Of a stretch of DNA of 64,000 nt, positions 63,336 to 64,000 are shown in pieces. Source of the DNA: Halomonas ventosae (GTDB lineage: Bacteria > Pseudomonadota > Gammaproteobacteria > Pseudomonadales > Halomonadaceae); NCBI RefSeq assembly GCF_004363555.1, contig NZ_SNZJ01000003.1, positions 158,019 to 222,018 of the forward strand, in the 5' to 3' direction. Numbering within the stretch: the first letter of the stretch is position 1; each line of letters starts with the position of its first letter. The notes below the pieces were generated by a model. It was not told where the DNA came from, did no database searches, and saw only the letters and a list, made by a program, of their open reading frames with translations. Position numbers and translations under genes: made by a program.

Positions 63336-64000
63336 TTAGCCCAGCAGCGAGGGGATCCAGGTGGAGAGCGACGGGAAGATGACCAGCAGCAGGATCACCG
63401 CGATGAAGGCCACGTAGAACGGCAGCGAGGCGATGATCGCCCGTTCGAAGGGCACGTTGGCGATCCTCGCCGCCGTCATCAGTGTCATCCCTACCGGTGG
63501 CGTGACGTTGGAGATGTTGAGCACCACGATCATCAGGATGGCGAAGTGCAGCGGGTCCACCCCCAGCTGGATCATCGCCGGCACCAGTACCGGCGCCACC
63601 ACCACCAGCGCCGGCAGCACGTCCATGACCGTGCCGACCAGGATCAGCAGGCCGCAGACCAGCAGCAGCTGCAGGAAGGTCGAGTCGCTGAAGGTGGTGA
63701 TCAGGCCCGCCGCGTCCCGGGCGATGCCGGAGCGGGTGACGAACCAGCCAAGCACCGCCGAGGTCGCCAGCAGGAAGAACACCACCCCCGAGAAGCGCAC
63801 CGTCACCACCAGCGCGTGCCAGATCTTGCGCCAGGTGAGGTTGCGGTAGAAGACGACCCCGATGGTGATGGCATAGACGGCGGCGAAGCCCGAGGCCTCG
63901 GTGATGGTGGTCAGCCCCGAGAGGATGCCGCCGAGGATGATCAGCGGCACGATCATCGCCGGCAGCGCCACCAGGAAGGCCACGGCCGCCACCTTGAGCG
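63336..64000 (-). CDS. TRAP transporter large permease (DctM type), C-terminal part
   Basis: About 221 codons to the right edge; the frame continues beyond it, so the N-terminus is missing. Six or so membrane helices with TRAP-T signatures GGILSGLTTITEASGFAAVYAI, GTVMDVLPALVVVAPVLVP and VVLNISNVTPPVGMTLMTAARIA. It imports an organic anion using Na+ and a periplasmic binding protein, whose genes should lie further right. Close linkage with the deacetylase genes suggests it brings in their substrate. Confidence 0.92.
   Translation of the reverse strand, partial: LKVAAVAFLVALPAMIVPLIILGGILSGLTTITEASGFAAVYAITIGVVFYRNLTWRKIWHALVVTVRFSGVVFFLLATSAVLGWFVTRSGIARDAAGLITTFSDSTFLQLLLVCGLLILVGTVMDVLPALVVVAPVLVPAMIQLGVDPLHFAILMIVVLNISNVTPPVGMTLMTAARIANVPFERAIIASLPFYVAFIAVILLLVIFPSLSTWIPSLLG

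Overview
This is a 64 kb stretch of GC-rich chromosome from a gammaproteobacterium. Gene content (heat-shock groESL, thiI, metG, a gacA/uvrY-uvrC-pgsA-tRNA block, lapA-lapB, sdhE-ygfX, TRAP and symporter-kinase genes) and protein style best fit a halophile of the Halomonas/Halomonadaceae type. This is an inference from reading, not from a search. Almost all of it is ordinary core chromosome; no insertion sequence, prophage, integrase or CRISPR array was seen.

Layout. 1-10.1 kb (minus strand): the N-terminal part of a giant LapA-like repeat adhesin with a retention module and a LapG-type TAAG site, followed by a coupled operon for a TolC-OmpA fusion, a type I secretion ABC exporter, its HlyD-type adaptor and a LuxR-type regulator with a degenerate receiver. 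10.5-21.3 kb: a small hypothetical gene, thiI, an unusual 1039-residue GT51/transpeptidase protein, a lipoprotein, metG, an orphan rnfB-like ferredoxin, nth, an ElyC-like DUF218 protein and a small membrane protein. 21.3-28.7 kb: a GST, then a signalling cluster (CheY-like regulator, membrane sensor-like protein fused to a DnaQ exonuclease, small membrane protein, symporter-STAC-histidine kinase, and a convergent DUF294 nucleotidyltransferase). 28.8-35.6 kb: a HlyU-like protein, argG, rnt, grxD, argF, a hypothetical gene, and a TPP riboswitch in front of thiO-thiS-thiG. 35.7-40.5 kb: an MDR-type oxidoreductase coupled to an atypical proline-racemase-family protein, a Glu/Leu/Phe/Val-type dehydrogenase, a DUF4236 protein and tRNA-Ala(GGC).

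40.7-47.3 kb: gacA/uvrY-uvrC-pgsA, tRNA-Gly(GCC), three tandem 89-bp degenerate tRNA-Gly-like units, tRNA-Cys, tRNA-Leu, a FUSC-family protein and nadB. 47.3-56 kb: ygfX-sdhE, ihfB, lapA-lapB, pyrF, a ComEA-like protein, an acetoacetyl-CoA-reductase-like SDR, fxsA, groES-groEL behind a sigma-32 promoter, and trmJ. 56-64 kb: a Na+/H+ antiporter, an unannotated CsrB/RsmZ-like small RNA, and a minus-strand run of a TRAP permease, deacetylase, RidA, ornithine-cyclodeaminase-like protein, second deacetylase, branched-chain aminotransferase and DUF4105 protein.

How the genes connect. The adhesin and its exporter form a LapA-type attachment system, usually governed by c-di-GMP through LapD/LapG (not in this window). 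GacA and the CsrB-like RNA are two parts of a Gac/Csr circuit that commonly controls biofilm genes of this sort. The right-hand deacetylase/cyclodeaminase/RidA/TRAP cluster looks like a catabolic operon for an N-acylated amino compound. The two most distinctive non-coding items are the tRNA-Gly-derived repeat array at 44.04-44.31 kb and the CsrA-sponge-like RNA at 57.57-57.71 kb.
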